64,000 nt of DNA from Pseudomonadota bacterium (GTDB taxonomy: Bacteria > Myxococcota_A > Polyangia > GCA-2747355). Both the position numbers and the translations under genes were made by a program. This document shows, one piece after another, positions 45,014 to 56,944 of this stretch (position 1 is its first letter; each line of letters begins with the position of its first letter). Location: positions 186,001 to 250,000 of the forward strand of contig JADJDT010000044.1 of the NCBI GenBank assembly GCA_016702545.1, written 5' to 3'. The notes beneath the pieces were generated by a model, which saw only the letters and a program-made list of their open reading frames with translations, was not told the origin of the DNA and did no database searches.

Positions 45014-46475
45014 TGCGTGCGAGGAAGCTGCGCCGGGAGCTGCGCTCGCCGAGGGCCAGCGTGGTGATGGCCGTGCGGTTGAGGCGCCACATCGTCTCGC
45101 CCCCTCCCTGGCAGGGCGCCAGGTAGCCCGAGAGGCTGTGCAGGGCGTAGAGCTGCGCGCCGAGCTGCCCGACGTAGAGCATCACGTGCCCGGGCAGGTA
45201 GAGCAGCACGACGCCGCGCTGGGCGCTCCGCGCGATGGCCTGCGCCTTGAGGGTGTCCGGCCAGCCCGCGACGGCGAGCCGTTCGACGCCCGCGGCGGCC
45301 TGTTGGGCCGAGCTGCGCGGCAGGTCGATGCCGAAGCTGGCGAAGAGGTCCATCAGCAGGCGCGAGCAGTCGCGGCGGTGGCCGGTGCCGCCCCAGCCGT
45401 AGGGCTGATGGAGCAGCGCGAAGGCGCGGGCGAAGAGCTGGCGCACCGTCAGCGCTTGGGGCTCCGGCGCGAGCGCCGCCGTCGCGATCCAGCCGCGGCC
45501 GAGGCCCTCTGCGGTGGGTACGACCACGACGGACTCCAGCGTCGGTTGGGGCGCGCTTGGCGGTGGCGCAGGGGCGCGTGGCGCGCCGTCGTCGGCGAGC
45601 GGTAGGCGCAGACCGAGGCGCGCGAGGCCGAGCAGGGCGCCGCCCTGCCGGGGCGACCCGGCAGGCTGTGACCAGACCGGCGCGTCGTCGCTCGCGACGA
45701 CGGCCCAGCGCGGCGGTCGCAGGTAGCGCTCGGCCTGCAGCGGCGTGAGCGCTGGCGACAGCGCCGCCAGCTCGGCCCAGCCCGTGGCGTAGCTCGACCA
45801 GACCAGCGCCTGGCGGCCGGCGCGCGCCAGCACCCGCACCGGCTCCCCGAAGCGCAGCTGCGAGCATTGCAGTAGGTCGAAATCGGGGAGCCAGCCGGGC
45901 TCCACCACGCGCGCCGCGGTCGGCAGGCAGCGCAGAGCGGTGCTCGCGCGCACGACCCGCAGCTGGTCGAGCGCGACGGCGTGGGCCAGCGTGCCGCGCA
46001 GCTCGTGCAGGAGCTGTGGCGGGGATACCCCCTCGGCCGCGACCAGGCTGCCACGCTTCAGGCTGCGCTCGAGGCGCTGAAGCTTGCGCTGCTGCTCCGC
46101 TGCAAGCTGTCGGTGATCGACGGCGCGCTGCTGCACGTCCCAGCGTCCCACCGGCCAGCCATGGTCCTCGAGCTGCGCGATGCGCGCGTTGTGTGCCAGG
46201 CGCGCGGGCGTGCCGAGCAGGGCGCCGTCGATGGGCGCCGGGTAGCGGGCGAGCCAGAACTCGGCGAGCTCATGCTCGGGCGCGGTGCCGGGTGGCAGCG
46301 GCGGTCCGGGCCGCTCGGCAGGGCAGGTCGAGCGCGTGTCGCCGTGGCGCCGCAGGCTCGCGCTGGGGTCGCGGTGACAGGCGCCGCCAAGGCCACCGAG
46401 CGCCAGCCAGCCGATGACGCGAGCGGCGCGGGTGGCAGCGGCGGGAATCACAGAGCGGTGGAGCGCGCGGTCCAC
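44889..46475 (-). CDS. NlpC/P60-family lipoprotein peptidase
   Basis: The 528-residue protein has a lipoprotein-like signal (VIGWLALGGLGGAC). A long middle region with SH3-like folds is seen around FGEPVRVLARAGRQALVWSS and GGALLGLARLGLRLPL. The C-terminal NlpC/P60 domain carries the catalytic cysteine in YGWGGTGHRRDCSRLLMDLF and histidine in LPGHVMLYVG. Such enzymes cut the D-Glu-DAP bond in peptidoglycan stem peptides. The layout fits the NLPC_P60 proteins with SH3b1-type domains. GTG 46475 overlaps the end of the giant TPR gene by 28 bp. A Pro-rich tail of 35 residues lies in the overlap with the convergent gene. Confidence 0.85.
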   Translation of the reverse strand: MDRALHRSVIPAAATRAARVIGWLALGGLGGACHRDPSASLRRHGDTRSTCPAERPGPPLPPGTAPEHELAEFWLARYPAPIDGALLGTPARLAHNARIAQLEDHGWPVGRWDVQQRAVDHRQLAAEQQRKLQRLERSLKRGSLVAAEGVSPPQLLHELRGTLAHAVALDQLRVVRASTALRCLPTAARVVEPGWLPDFDLLQCSQLRFGEPVRVLARAGRQALVWSSYATGWAELAALSPALTPLQAERYLRPPRWAVVASDDAPVWSQPAGSPRQGGALLGLARLGLRLPLADDGAPRAPAPPPSAPQPTLESVVVVPTAEGLGRGWIATAALAPEPQALTVRQLFARAFALLHQPYGWGGTGHRRDCSRLLMDLFASFGIDLPRSSAQQAAAGVERLAVAGWPDTLKAQAIARSAQRGVVLLYLPGHVMLYVGQLGAQLYALHSLSGYLAPCQGGGETMWRLNRTAITTLALGERSSRRSFLARITRLMIFSPPELGPDPPGPMRPPPALPTPEPPHAPADPRRS

Positions 46476-49400
46476 AGCGTGCGGTGGAGTGTGGCGTACT
46501 CCTCGCTGACCGCGAAGCTCAGCAGCGCCGTCAGTCGCGGCGCGTCACCGGGGTCGGAACCGCGCGCCTGGGTCGCCTCGGCGATCGCCGCCAGGGCCAC
46601 CTGGGGGCTGCCGCTGAGGAGCAGCCCGACGCGGTCGGCGCGCTCGTGTTGGGCGGCTCGCCAGCGCGCGGTGGCCGGTGCTGGCGTGGAGGGCAGGGCC
46701 ACCTGCTCGAGGCCCTTGCGCACGCGGCGGGGCAGCGCGCGCACCACGCGCTTGCGCAGCTGCTGGGCCAACGGGTCGATCGGCTCCTCCTGCGTCAGCG
46801 CGATGATCAGGTCGTTGAGCTCGGCCACGCTCAGCCGCTCGGCCAGGGCGCCGGCGCTGGCCACCGTGGCCAGCGCTCGGCCGACCCAGAAGCGAAAACG
46901 CGCTGCATTCGGCTCGCGGGCGAGGGCTGCCCCGACGACGATCCGCAGCGGGGCGCCGACGAGACCGGAGGCTGGTAGCTGGCCCCCGACCGTGACGTGA
47001 ACGGCGCCCAGGCCGAGCGCTTGCGCCAGCCGCTGGACCACCGCGCTGACGCTCGGCGGCGCCTCCGGCAGGGTCGCATCGCCCAGCCGATAGAGCTCGC
47101 CGAGGTGTGGTATGGCGGCCGCGTAGACCTCGTCGAGCTCGTGGAGCGAGCGATCGATCGGCAGGGTCGCCACCTCGAGCTGGCCGAGCGGGCTGCCCTG
47201 TTCGGCCAAGGCCTGCAGTCGTGCGGCCTCCGTCGGCGTGATGACCCCGAGCAGCTCCAGCGCGGCGGCAGCCGCGGCGGCGACGATCGGTTGCCCGACG
47301 AGGGGCAGGAGCCGCACCAGCCCGCGGTAGCCGTCGGCGCAGCGCGGGTCACCTTGCAGCACGCGGCGCAGCACCAACACCGCCGCTTCGTTCGCCCCCT
47401 GCTGCTCGAGCGCGCGCGCGGCAATCAACTGGGTCGGCACGTCACCGCTTCTGACGGCGAGGGTCTCGCGCAGCAGCTCGAGCGCCCGCGCCGGCTGGTG
47501 CAGATCGTCGATCAGCACGGCCGCGGCGGCCCGTCGCAGCGTGTGGGCCGCGTCCGTCGCGCCGAGCGCCGGGATCGTCGCTGCCATCAACGCGACCAGC
47601 CGCTGCGGCTCTTCGCGGTCGCGATAGTGGGCGATCAGTCGCGCCAGCAGCGCCGGCTCGGTGGCGGCATCCGCCAGCGCCTCGCGCTCGGCATGCTCGA
47701 GCAACGCGTCATCGCGCAGGCCGATGCGCGCCACGTCGGCAAGCTGCAGGAAGGCCCAGACGCGGATGGCCGCCGCCTCGTGAGCGCTCAGCGCATCCAG
47801 GAGCTGCCGCGCCTGGGACCAGTTGCCCTCGACCAGGCAGACACGCACCAGCAGTTGTTGCGTGGCCGTGTCACCGGGGTCCTCACTCAAGGCCTGTTGC
47901 AGGACGTCGCGCGCCGCGCGCAGCTCGTGCAGGCGATCGAGCCAGACCTGCGCTAGCTGCAGGCGTGCGCGCTGGCGTGTCGCCGCGTGGTCGCTGCGAC
48001 GCACCAGCTCGGCCAGCGCCGCGGCCGCGTCGGACCAGCGCTGCTGCGCCCCCAGCAGCTCGGCCAACGCCGCCAGCGCCGCCACGTCGCTCGGGACGAG
48101 CGACAATAGCTCGTGGAGCTCGCCGATCGCGCGCGCCGGATCGTTGAGGTGGTCGCGGAGCAGCCAGGCGTGGGCGCGCAGCAGCGCCGCCCGCTCGCTC
48201 GAGGCCGAGGTCGCGCGGATGCGCCGGGTGTAGAGCTGTGAGAGGCCGGCGAAGTCGCCAGACTCGCGCAGCAGGCCCTCGGCGCGCTCGAAGGCCTCGC
48301 CCTGCGTCGGGTCATCGCCCAGCGCGTGTTGCAGGCTCTTCAGCGCTCGCGCCTTGTCGCCGACGTGCAGCTCCCACAGCCTGGCGGCGTGCAGGCTGGC
48401 GGCCAGGCGCGCGGCCACGCTGGCGCAAAGGTCCGCCTGCCGATCGTTGAGCGCCGCGAGCTCGGGCCCATCGCCGCGCGCCGCCGCGAGGTGGGCCAGT
48501 AGGCGCAGGGTCGGCAGGTGGGCCGGCTGCAGCGTCAGCGCCTGGCGCGCGACGCGCAGCGCGTCCTCCGTTTGGGTGGCGCGCAGATGGGCGCTGGCGC
48601 TCTCGCCCAGCAGGTGCAGCTGCATCGCCGGGTCGCTCTCCTGCCCAGCCTCTTGCTCGAGCAGCCCGGCCAGCTCGCGCCAACGTCCCTGCTGCTGCAG
48701 CACGCGTTGCAGCAGCCAGCCGGTGCTGCGCTCGCCCGGCTGCTGGGCCAGCGCTTGTCCTGCGGCGGCCTGCGCCTGATCGAGCGCACCGGCGGCCTCG
48801 AAGTGCTGCGCCGCCTCGGCGAGGTAGGCGGCCGCCAGCGCCGGGTCGAGCGTGCGCTGGCCGACGTCGAGCAGGCGCTCTTTGAGCGCCGCATGTCGGG
48901 TCGAGCGGTAGACGCGCAAGAGCTCGCCGCGCAGGCGGGCGCCGTAGGGGGCGGCTGCGGCGGCAGTATGGCGTGCCAAGTCGGGTGGCTGGCCGAGGCG
49001 CAGCTCGCGCAGGCGAGCGAGTTGCAGCTCGAGCTGGCTGCGGACCGCCGCGCTGGCCGGCAGCGCCAGCAGTTGCTCGAGCGTGGTGGCCGCCTCGGCG
49101 GTAAGCTGGCGCCGCAGCTGGAGCCCGTAACGGCCGAAGAGCGCGGGCAGGAAATCCGGCAGTCGGGCGAGCGCCTGTTCATAGAGCCGCAGCGCGCGTT
49201 CGTGGTCGCCGAGCCGATGGTCGGACAGCTCGGCGGCGCGGCAAAGTGCGTCCGCGGCGGCCACCGGCTCCGAGCGCGCGGCAGCGTAGTGCTGCAGGAC
49301 CTCGACGAGGTCCGGTACGCGATCGGCGCCGCGTGCGAGTCGCTCCAGGGCGAGCAGGGCCACGCTCGAGTCGGCCACGCAGCCCAGCGCGCGGACGTAG

Positions 49401-51562
49401 GACGCGATGGCCTCGGTCACGCGACCGAGGTGGTCCTCCTGAATGCGCCCGATGCGACACCAAAGCTGGGCCGACTGCTGAGCATCTTGCCCCAGCGTCA
49501 GCTCGTGCTCGAGCAGCGCCACCAGCTCGCTCCAGCGGCCGAGCCGGTGGTAGAGCCGGCCGATCGCGCGGAAGGCGGCGCTGTTGCGCGGGTCGCGCCG
49601 CAGCACGTCGCGATAGATGGTCAGTGCTCGCTCGTGCTCACCGAGCTGTTCCTCCAGCACGCTGGCAGCTTGCAGGCGCCGGGTCAGGCTCTCGTCGCGA
49701 TCCTCCAGGCTCTCGGCCTCGCTCAAGAGCAGGTCAGCCAGCTCGGCATGGTGTCCGTGCTCGCGGTAGACCTCCGCCAGCTCGGTCGCCGCCGCGCGGC
49801 TCTGAGTGAGCGGGAGAGCCTGTTTGAGGGTGACGATCGCCTGCTCGGGATCGTGCAGCGGGCCGGCCTGCAGCTGGGCCAGATCGAGCTGGAGGTCGTG
49901 GCTGAGCCTGGCGTCCGTGACGTAGGGCAGTTGGAGCGTGAGCAGCGCAGCGAGCTCGGTGTGGCGCTGGTGCCGGCGCAGCAGCCGGCGCAGCGGCCAG
50001 AAGGCCAGCGGCAGACCGGGCTGTAGATCGAGGGCGCGCTGATAGAGCGTGGCCGCCTCGGCTGCACGACCCAGACGGTCGGCCAGGATGCCGGCGGCCT
50101 CGATGCACCGCAACGCCCGCCGCTGCTCGGTGTCGGTCGACTCCGTCTCGGGAAGGATCAGCGTCAGGAGGCTGTCGAAGTCACCGCGCTGTCGATAGAG
50201 CGTGCCGAGGGCCTGGACGGCGGGCAGGTGCCCGGGTTGGGCTTCGATCGCCTGGCGGTAGGCGGAAATGGCCTCCTGGGTGCTTCCGAGGCGGGTCTGG
50301 AGCAGCCAACCGATGCGCGTCGAGAGCGCCGCCCGACCTTGCGCGTCGAGGGTGCGCTCGCGCAGCTGGCGCAGCACGGCGACCAACTCGGCATGGTGGC
50401 CCGCGCTCTCGTGGACGTAGGTCAGCCGCGCCAGCGCTGCGGAGTCGTTGAGGGCCAGCGCCGCCGCGCGGGCGAGGTTGCGCGCGGCCGCGTCCAGGTC
50501 CGCGAGGCGGTCGAGCTGCAGCGCGCCGGCGCGCAGTAGCCAACGGTGCCGCTCCGCCTGATCCAGCGCCAGCTCGGCCAGACGTTCCATCGTGACGCAG
50601 AGCTGCGACCAGCGCTCGTGTTGGAGCAGTACCTCCGCGAGCGCCAGCAGGGCGGGCAGGCCCTCGGGGTCGAGCTCGACGGCGTGTAGGTAATCGCGCT
50701 CGGCCTGTTCGCGCTCCTCCGGCCGTGCTTCGCGGAGCGTGCCGGCGGCGTAGAGGCAGAGCGCCCGTTCCTCGGGCGCCGTCAGGGTCTCGCTCAGGCG
50801 CGTCAGGGTGGCGGCGGCCTGCGCGTCACCGAGCTCGATCTCGAGACCGGCGGTGAGCGAGAGCGTCAGGACATGCGCCGGATCGAGCTTGAGCGCCTGG
50901 CGTAGCAGCTGCAGAGCCTTGTCCGGGGCGCCCTGTCGCAGCCGCTCGGTGTGCGCGGCCTCGATCAGGGCGTCGATGCGCGTGGTGTGGTCGCCGCCCA
51001 GCCGGAGCTGCTGTTCGGCGAGCTCGGTCGCCGCGCCGATCTGCCCCTGTCGGAGCAGCATGCGGCGCGCCCTGGCGACGATGTGCGGGCAATCGGGTGC
51101 GAGGGCGAGCGCCGCGCGCAGCTGGGTGGTGACGCCGCCGGCCGCGTGTTCGGCGGCGTGTGCGGCGGCGAGGTGCAGGTTGGCCGCGTGCTCGGGCTGG
51201 GCCTTGCCGACGGCCAGCGCCTCAGCCACGAGGAACGCGCTCTCGGCCTCCCAATCGAGCGTGGCCGAATACGGGTCGCTTGGAGGCGCGGGCGCCGGCG
51301 CCCCGACGGGCCGCGCCGGCGGATCGAGGTCGATGGCGCCGAGGCCCGGCTTGGTCGCGCCAGCCCCCGCCGCGTGGCCGCCGGAGTCGGTGATGCCGTC
51401 GACGGTGATCAGCTCCAGCTCCTCCACGTCGCTGTCGCTCAGGTGCGTCGCGCCGTCAGAGCGCGTGCCCCGCGAGCCCTTCGGCGGGGGCGGGGGGGGT
51501 GAAGCGCCCTGCGGACGGTCTTGTCGCTCCAGGGTGTCCTGTTTGCTCATCTCTGCCGCCAT
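46448..51562 (-). CDS. Giant tetratricopeptide-repeat protein
   Basis: The 1704-residue cytoplasmic-looking protein opens with an acidic, Pro-rich segment (residues 1-100) and continues with more than 30 TPR-like helix pairs to about residue 1390 (for example QEAISAYRQAIEAQPGHLPAVQALG and ERALTIYRDVLRRDPRNSAAFRAIGRLYHRLGRW). The last 300 residues are a distinct helical domain (FRFWVGRALATVASAGALAERLSVAELNDLI) that I associate with large myxobacterial TPR proteins. No enzyme motif is visible. It is probably a scaffold. ATG 51562 and ATG 51550 are both possible starts. It is followed in an overlapping manner by the NlpC/P60 gene. Confidence 0.85.
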   Translation of the reverse strand: MAAEMSKQDTLERQDRPQGASPPPPPPKGSRGTRSDGATHLSDSDVEELELITVDGITDSGGHAAGAGATKPGLGAIDLDPPARPVGAPAPAPPSDPYSATLDWEAESAFLVAEALAVGKAQPEHAANLHLAAAHAAEHAAGGVTTQLRAALALAPDCPHIVARARRMLLRQGQIGAATELAEQQLRLGGDHTTRIDALIEAAHTERLRQGAPDKALQLLRQALKLDPAHVLTLSLTAGLEIELGDAQAAATLTRLSETLTAPEERALCLYAAGTLREARPEEREQAERDYLHAVELDPEGLPALLALAEVLLQHERWSQLCVTMERLAELALDQAERHRWLLRAGALQLDRLADLDAAARNLARAAALALNDSAALARLTYVHESAGHHAELVAVLRQLRERTLDAQGRAALSTRIGWLLQTRLGSTQEAISAYRQAIEAQPGHLPAVQALGTLYRQRGDFDSLLTLILPETESTDTEQRRALRCIEAAGILADRLGRAAEAATLYQRALDLQPGLPLAFWPLRRLLRRHQRHTELAALLTLQLPYVTDARLSHDLQLDLAQLQAGPLHDPEQAIVTLKQALPLTQSRAAATELAEVYREHGHHAELADLLLSEAESLEDRDESLTRRLQAASVLEEQLGEHERALTIYRDVLRRDPRNSAAFRAIGRLYHRLGRWSELVALLEHELTLGQDAQQSAQLWCRIGRIQEDHLGRVTEAIASYVRALGCVADSSVALLALERLARGADRVPDLVEVLQHYAAARSEPVAAADALCRAAELSDHRLGDHERALRLYEQALARLPDFLPALFGRYGLQLRRQLTAEAATTLEQLLALPASAAVRSQLELQLARLRELRLGQPPDLARHTAAAAAPYGARLRGELLRVYRSTRHAALKERLLDVGQRTLDPALAAAYLAEAAQHFEAAGALDQAQAAAGQALAQQPGERSTGWLLQRVLQQQGRWRELAGLLEQEAGQESDPAMQLHLLGESASAHLRATQTEDALRVARQALTLQPAHLPTLRLLAHLAAARGDGPELAALNDRQADLCASVAARLAASLHAARLWELHVGDKARALKSLQHALGDDPTQGEAFERAEGLLRESGDFAGLSQLYTRRIRATSASSERAALLRAHAWLLRDHLNDPARAIGELHELLSLVPSDVAALAALAELLGAQQRWSDAAAALAELVRRSDHAATRQRARLQLAQVWLDRLHELRAARDVLQQALSEDPGDTATQQLLVRVCLVEGNWSQARQLLDALSAHEAAAIRVWAFLQLADVARIGLRDDALLEHAEREALADAATEPALLARLIAHYRDREEPQRLVALMAATIPALGATDAAHTLRRAAAAVLIDDLHQPARALELLRETLAVRSGDVPTQLIAARALEQQGANEAAVLVLRRVLQGDPRCADGYRGLVRLLPLVGQPIVAAAAAAALELLGVITPTEAARLQALAEQGSPLGQLEVATLPIDRSLHELDEVYAAAIPHLGELYRLGDATLPEAPPSVSAVVQRLAQALGLGAVHVTVGGQLPASGLVGAPLRIVVGAALAREPNAARFRFWVGRALATVASAGALAERLSVAELNDLIIALTQEEPIDPLAQQLRKRVVRALPRRVRKGLEQVALPSTPAPATARWRAAQHERADRVGLLLSGSPQVALAAIAEATQARGSDPGDAPRLTALLSFAVSEEYATLHRTLWTARSTAL

Positions 51563-51653
51563 CGTTTCAGTCGAGTGGGCGGATGATACCAGAAGCCGCT
51601 GCCGCGCGAAGGGCGCACCAGCGGCGGCCAGCAGGTAAGGACCCGCCGACCTG

Positions 51654-52619
51654 TCAGCTGGTCTGCTTGAGGCGCTCGAAGAGCTCGCGTTGCGCGTCGC
51701 TGAGCTGGCTCGGTACGGTGATGCGCACGGCCGCCAACAGGTCGCCGTGGCCGCCGCGGTGGCGCGGCAGACCCTTGCCGCGCAGCCGCAGCCGCTGCCC
51801 CGAGGTCACCCCCGCCGGCAGCTTGAGCTGCACCTGGCCATCGACCGTGGGCACGGGCAGGCTGGCACCGAGCGCCGCGTCCCAGGCGGCGACCGGCAGC
51901 TCGACCACGAGATCGTCGCCCTCGATGCGAAACAGGCGGTGCGGCGCCACCCGAATCGTCAGCAGGAGATGGCCGCTACGCCCGCTCGAGGCGGGTGCCC
52001 CTTGGCCGGCGAGGCGGAGGCGCTCGCCATCGCGTATGCCCTTCGGGATGGTGACGTCGTAGCGCCGCCGGCCACCCGGCCCGCTGATCTCGAAGGCGCG
52101 CTTGCGCCCTTCCATCACGTCCTCGAGCTCGATCGTCAGCTCGGCCTCGACGTCGTGGTTGGCCGGTGGCGCAGGCCAATCGCTTGCGGCGCCGGGGGCG
52201 CCCCCACGGCGCGCCGCGCCGCTGAAGAGGTCTTCGAAGCCCATGCCCCGGGCCCCGCGCCGGGCCCCGCCGCGGGCGCCGCCGAAGAGCACCTCGAAGA
52301 AATCGGAGAAGTCGCCGCCACCCTCGCCGAAGTCGACTCGCACGCCGCCGCCGCCCGGCGTGCCGCGCCAGCCCGAGGGTGGCTCGAAGGGGCTGCCGTC
52401 CTTCCAATTAGGACCGAGCGTGTCGTAGCGCTGGCGCTTCTGCGCGTCCTTCAGCACCTCGTAGGCCTCATTGACGCGCTTGAAGTTGGCCTCCGCGTCG
52501 GCGGCCTTGTTCAGATCGGGGTGGAACTTGCGCGCGAGCCGTTTGTAGGCCTTGCGAATCTCGGCCACGGAGGCGCTGCGTTCAACGCCGAGGACCTGGT
52601 AGTAGTCGATGTATTGCAT
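51654..52619 (-). CDS. DnaJ/CbpA-type J-domain co-chaperone without zinc fingers
   Basis: The 321-residue protein has a J domain at residues 4-70 with HPD at 33-35 (KFHPDLNKAADAEANFK), a Gly/Phe-rich linker (residues 90-150, DFGEGGGDFSDFFEVLFGG) and two C-terminal beta-barrel domains (VEAELTIELEDVMEGRKR, LRLRGKGLPRHRGGHGDL). The zinc-finger region is missing, so it is class B, CbpA-like. It delivers substrates to DnaK. It lies 35 bp downstream of clpB, and the pair probably forms a heat-shock unit for disaggregation. Confidence 0.92.
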   Translation of the reverse strand: MQYIDYYQVLGVERSASVAEIRKAYKRLARKFHPDLNKAADAEANFKRVNEAYEVLKDAQKRQRYDTLGPNWKDGSPFEPPSGWRGTPGGGGVRVDFGEGGGDFSDFFEVLFGGARGGARRGARGMGFEDLFSGAARRGGAPGAASDWPAPPANHDVEAELTIELEDVMEGRKRAFEISGPGGRRRYDVTIPKGIRDGERLRLAGQGAPASSGRSGHLLLTIRVAPHRLFRIEGDDLVVELPVAAWDAALGASLPVPTVDGQVQLKLPAGVTSGQRLRLRGKGLPRHRGGHGDLLAAVRITVPSQLSDAQRELFERLKQTS

Positions 52620-52654
52620 CGGCGCCGCGCTCGTCTGGTGTTCTCGTCTGGGGT

Positions 52655-55243
<2,589 letters not shown>

Positions 55244-55333
55244 CGATGCCCCCTCTGAGCGGGCGCCGACGACCGGCGTTCGTGCCGCCCGCGGGCCGCG
55301 CTGCCGGGCAACTTAGGCCCGCGAGGCCGAGCG

Positions 55334-56167
55334 TCAAGCCGGAGGGCGGTTTTTCGCGGCCTCGGGGGCGGCCGCGGCGCGTCGCTCACGCCGCCAGAGC
55401 GCCAAGAGGGTGGCCCCCAAGAGCAGCGCCGTGGCCAGGCCGGCGAGCCGCATGATGCCGACCGCGAAGGGGGTGTAGCGCCCGGTCTTGGGGTCGTAGT
55501 GGAAGCAGCTCAGCACCAGCCGGTCGATCGTCGAGCCGACGCGCCCTGCCGCGGCCTCGATCAGCGCGAGCTTGATCGGTCGCGGGGCGTAGTCCAGGCC
55601 GTAGAGGTAGCGAGCGACGCGTCCCTGCGGCGACAGGAAGAAGATCGCCGCCGGGTGCGCGTAGAGCTGCTGCTCGGGCAGCCAGCGATAGCGGAAGCCG
55701 ACCGCGTTGGCCACGGCGTCGATGCTGCGCTGCTCCCCGACGAGGAAGTGCCACTCGGCGCCGGGCCGTCGCAGCAGGCGCAGGTAGGAGGCGCGCTTGG
55801 CCTGCGCCAGCTGCCAGCCCTCGCGCGGATTGATGCTGATCGTCAGCAGCTCGAACTCCCGGCCCGCGAGCCAGCCGAGCTCACGTAGCGCCCGGGCCAG
55901 CGCGTTGAGCTGCAGATTACAGAGCATCGGGCAGCGGTAGTAGTTGAGGGTCAGCAGCAGCGGTTTGTCGGGCTTGAGGTAGTCGCGTAGCCGCACGCGG
56001 TGGCCGCGGTGGTCGACGAAGGCCGCGTCGAGATCGACCTGTCGATCGAGATGCTCGGCGATGGCGACGTCAGCGAGCTGGGGCGGCAGGGGTTCGGCGG
56101 CGTGAGCCGGCCGGGCCGCCAGCGCCAGTGTGGCCATCAAGACGAGGGTGAGCGCCCATTGCAGCAC
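55334..56167 (-). CDS. SCO1/SenC-family copper chaperone
   Basis: The 277-residue protein has a signal peptide (ALTLVLMATLALAARPAHA) and a thioredoxin-like SCO domain with copper ligands C79 and C83 (LNYYRCPMLCNLQLNAL); the third ligand is probably the histidine in LYAHPAAIFFLSPQGRV. A C-terminal membrane anchor follows (FAVGIMRLAGLATALLLGATLLALW), a less common extra. SCO proteins deliver copper to the CuA site of cytochrome oxidase in the periplasm. GTG 56167 directly abuts the stop of the DUF493 gene. No cox genes are in the window. Confidence 0.9.
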   Translation of the reverse strand: MLQWALTLVLMATLALAARPAHAAEPLPPQLADVAIAEHLDRQVDLDAAFVDHRGHRVRLRDYLKPDKPLLLTLNYYRCPMLCNLQLNALARALRELGWLAGREFELLTISINPREGWQLAQAKRASYLRLLRRPGAEWHFLVGEQRSIDAVANAVGFRYRWLPEQQLYAHPAAIFFLSPQGRVARYLYGLDYAPRPIKLALIEAAAGRVGSTIDRLVLSCFHYDPKTGRYTPFAVGIMRLAGLATALLLGATLLALWRRERRAAAAPEAAKNRPPA

Positions 56168-56482
56168 CTAGAGCAAATAGACCAGGTTGGGCAGGGCCTG
56201 CAAGGCGCCATAATACGCGTCGAGGGCGTCGGCATCGGTGATGTGCAGGCTGAAGGTGATCGAGCAGAAGCGCCCGTGGGCGCTCGGTCGCTCGACGAGG
56301 ATCACCTGCTCGTGTCCGCGCGCGTCGAGTAGCTGCCGCACCTCGCGCCAGAAGTCCGGGCCGCGGCCGATGACCTTGAAGGTGAAATCGAGCGGGAAGC
56401 TGAGCAGGCTGGCGAAGCGCTCGGCGCGTGGCAACTCCGCCAAGCGCGCGGCCTCCTGCTCGTAGCGCGATAGGCGACTCAC
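56168..56482 (-). CDS. DUF493/YbeD-family small protein
   Basis: The 104-residue protein resembles the YbeD/DUF493 (UPF0250) fold: LLSFPLDFTFKVIGRGPDFWREV, HEQVILVERPSAHGRFCSITFSLHITDADALDAYYGALQAL. The ferredoxin-like fold resembles regulatory ACT-type domains; E. coli YbeD lies next to lip genes, but its role is unsettled. Here the neighbours are an SCO gene (0 bp downstream) and a small membrane protein gene, so there is no link to lipoate. Confidence 0.85.
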   Translation of the reverse strand: MSRLSRYEQEAARLAELPRAERFASLLSFPLDFTFKVIGRGPDFWREVRQLLDARGHEQVILVERPSAHGRFCSITFSLHITDADALDAYYGALQALPNLVYLL

Positions 56483-56530
56483 CCGCCCAAAATAGCACGG
56501 CGCGAGGTGAAGCGAGGTGACGCGAGGTGA

Positions 56531-56908
56531 TCAGAGCCCGGGGGGCGCGGGATGGTCGGTGCGGGCCGCCCTGGTGGGCGCTGGGCGGGCGGCGGGTTGT
56601 GGCGCCCGTGGGCCCTGGGGTGGCGTCGGCGCCAGCGTCCCCGAGAGCGAGCCGGAGGCCTGCCGCGCCAGCGCGTCGAAGCCGCGCGTCAGCCCGAAGA
56701 AGAGCGCGAGGAAGAAGCTCAGCCCGGCGAGCGTCAGCACGACCGCCAGCACGATCGCGCGGCGCCGGCGCTGCGCGGCGGCGCCCACGGCGTCGAGGAA
56801 GGCCGCCGCGTCAGCCGGCTCCGAGGCGCGGTCGAGCGGGACCTCCGTGGGCGCCTCGGGCTCCGGCGTGGTGGTTTCAGGGGGCTTCGTTTCGAGCGTG
56901 GGCATCAT
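56531..56908 (-). CDS. Single-pass membrane protein of unknown function
   Basis: The 125-residue protein has an acidic Pro/Thr/Glu-rich N-terminus, a single hydrophobic segment at about residues 51-73 (AIVLAVVLTLAGLSFFLALFFGL) after an RRRRR stop-transfer cluster, and a Pro/Ala-rich tail. No family recognised. It lies between mnmG and the DUF493 gene on the same strand with gaps of about 36 and 48 bp and may be co-transcribed. Confidence 0.6.
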   Translation of the reverse strand: MMPTLETKPPETTTPEPEAPTEVPLDRASEPADAAAFLDAVGAAAQRRRRAIVLAVVLTLAGLSFFLALFFGLTRGFDALARQASGSLSGTLAPTPPQGPRAPQPAARPAPTRAARTDHPAPPGL

Positions 56909-56944
56909 GGCTTTCCTTCTGCGGTGGCGAGGCGGCTGGCGCGA

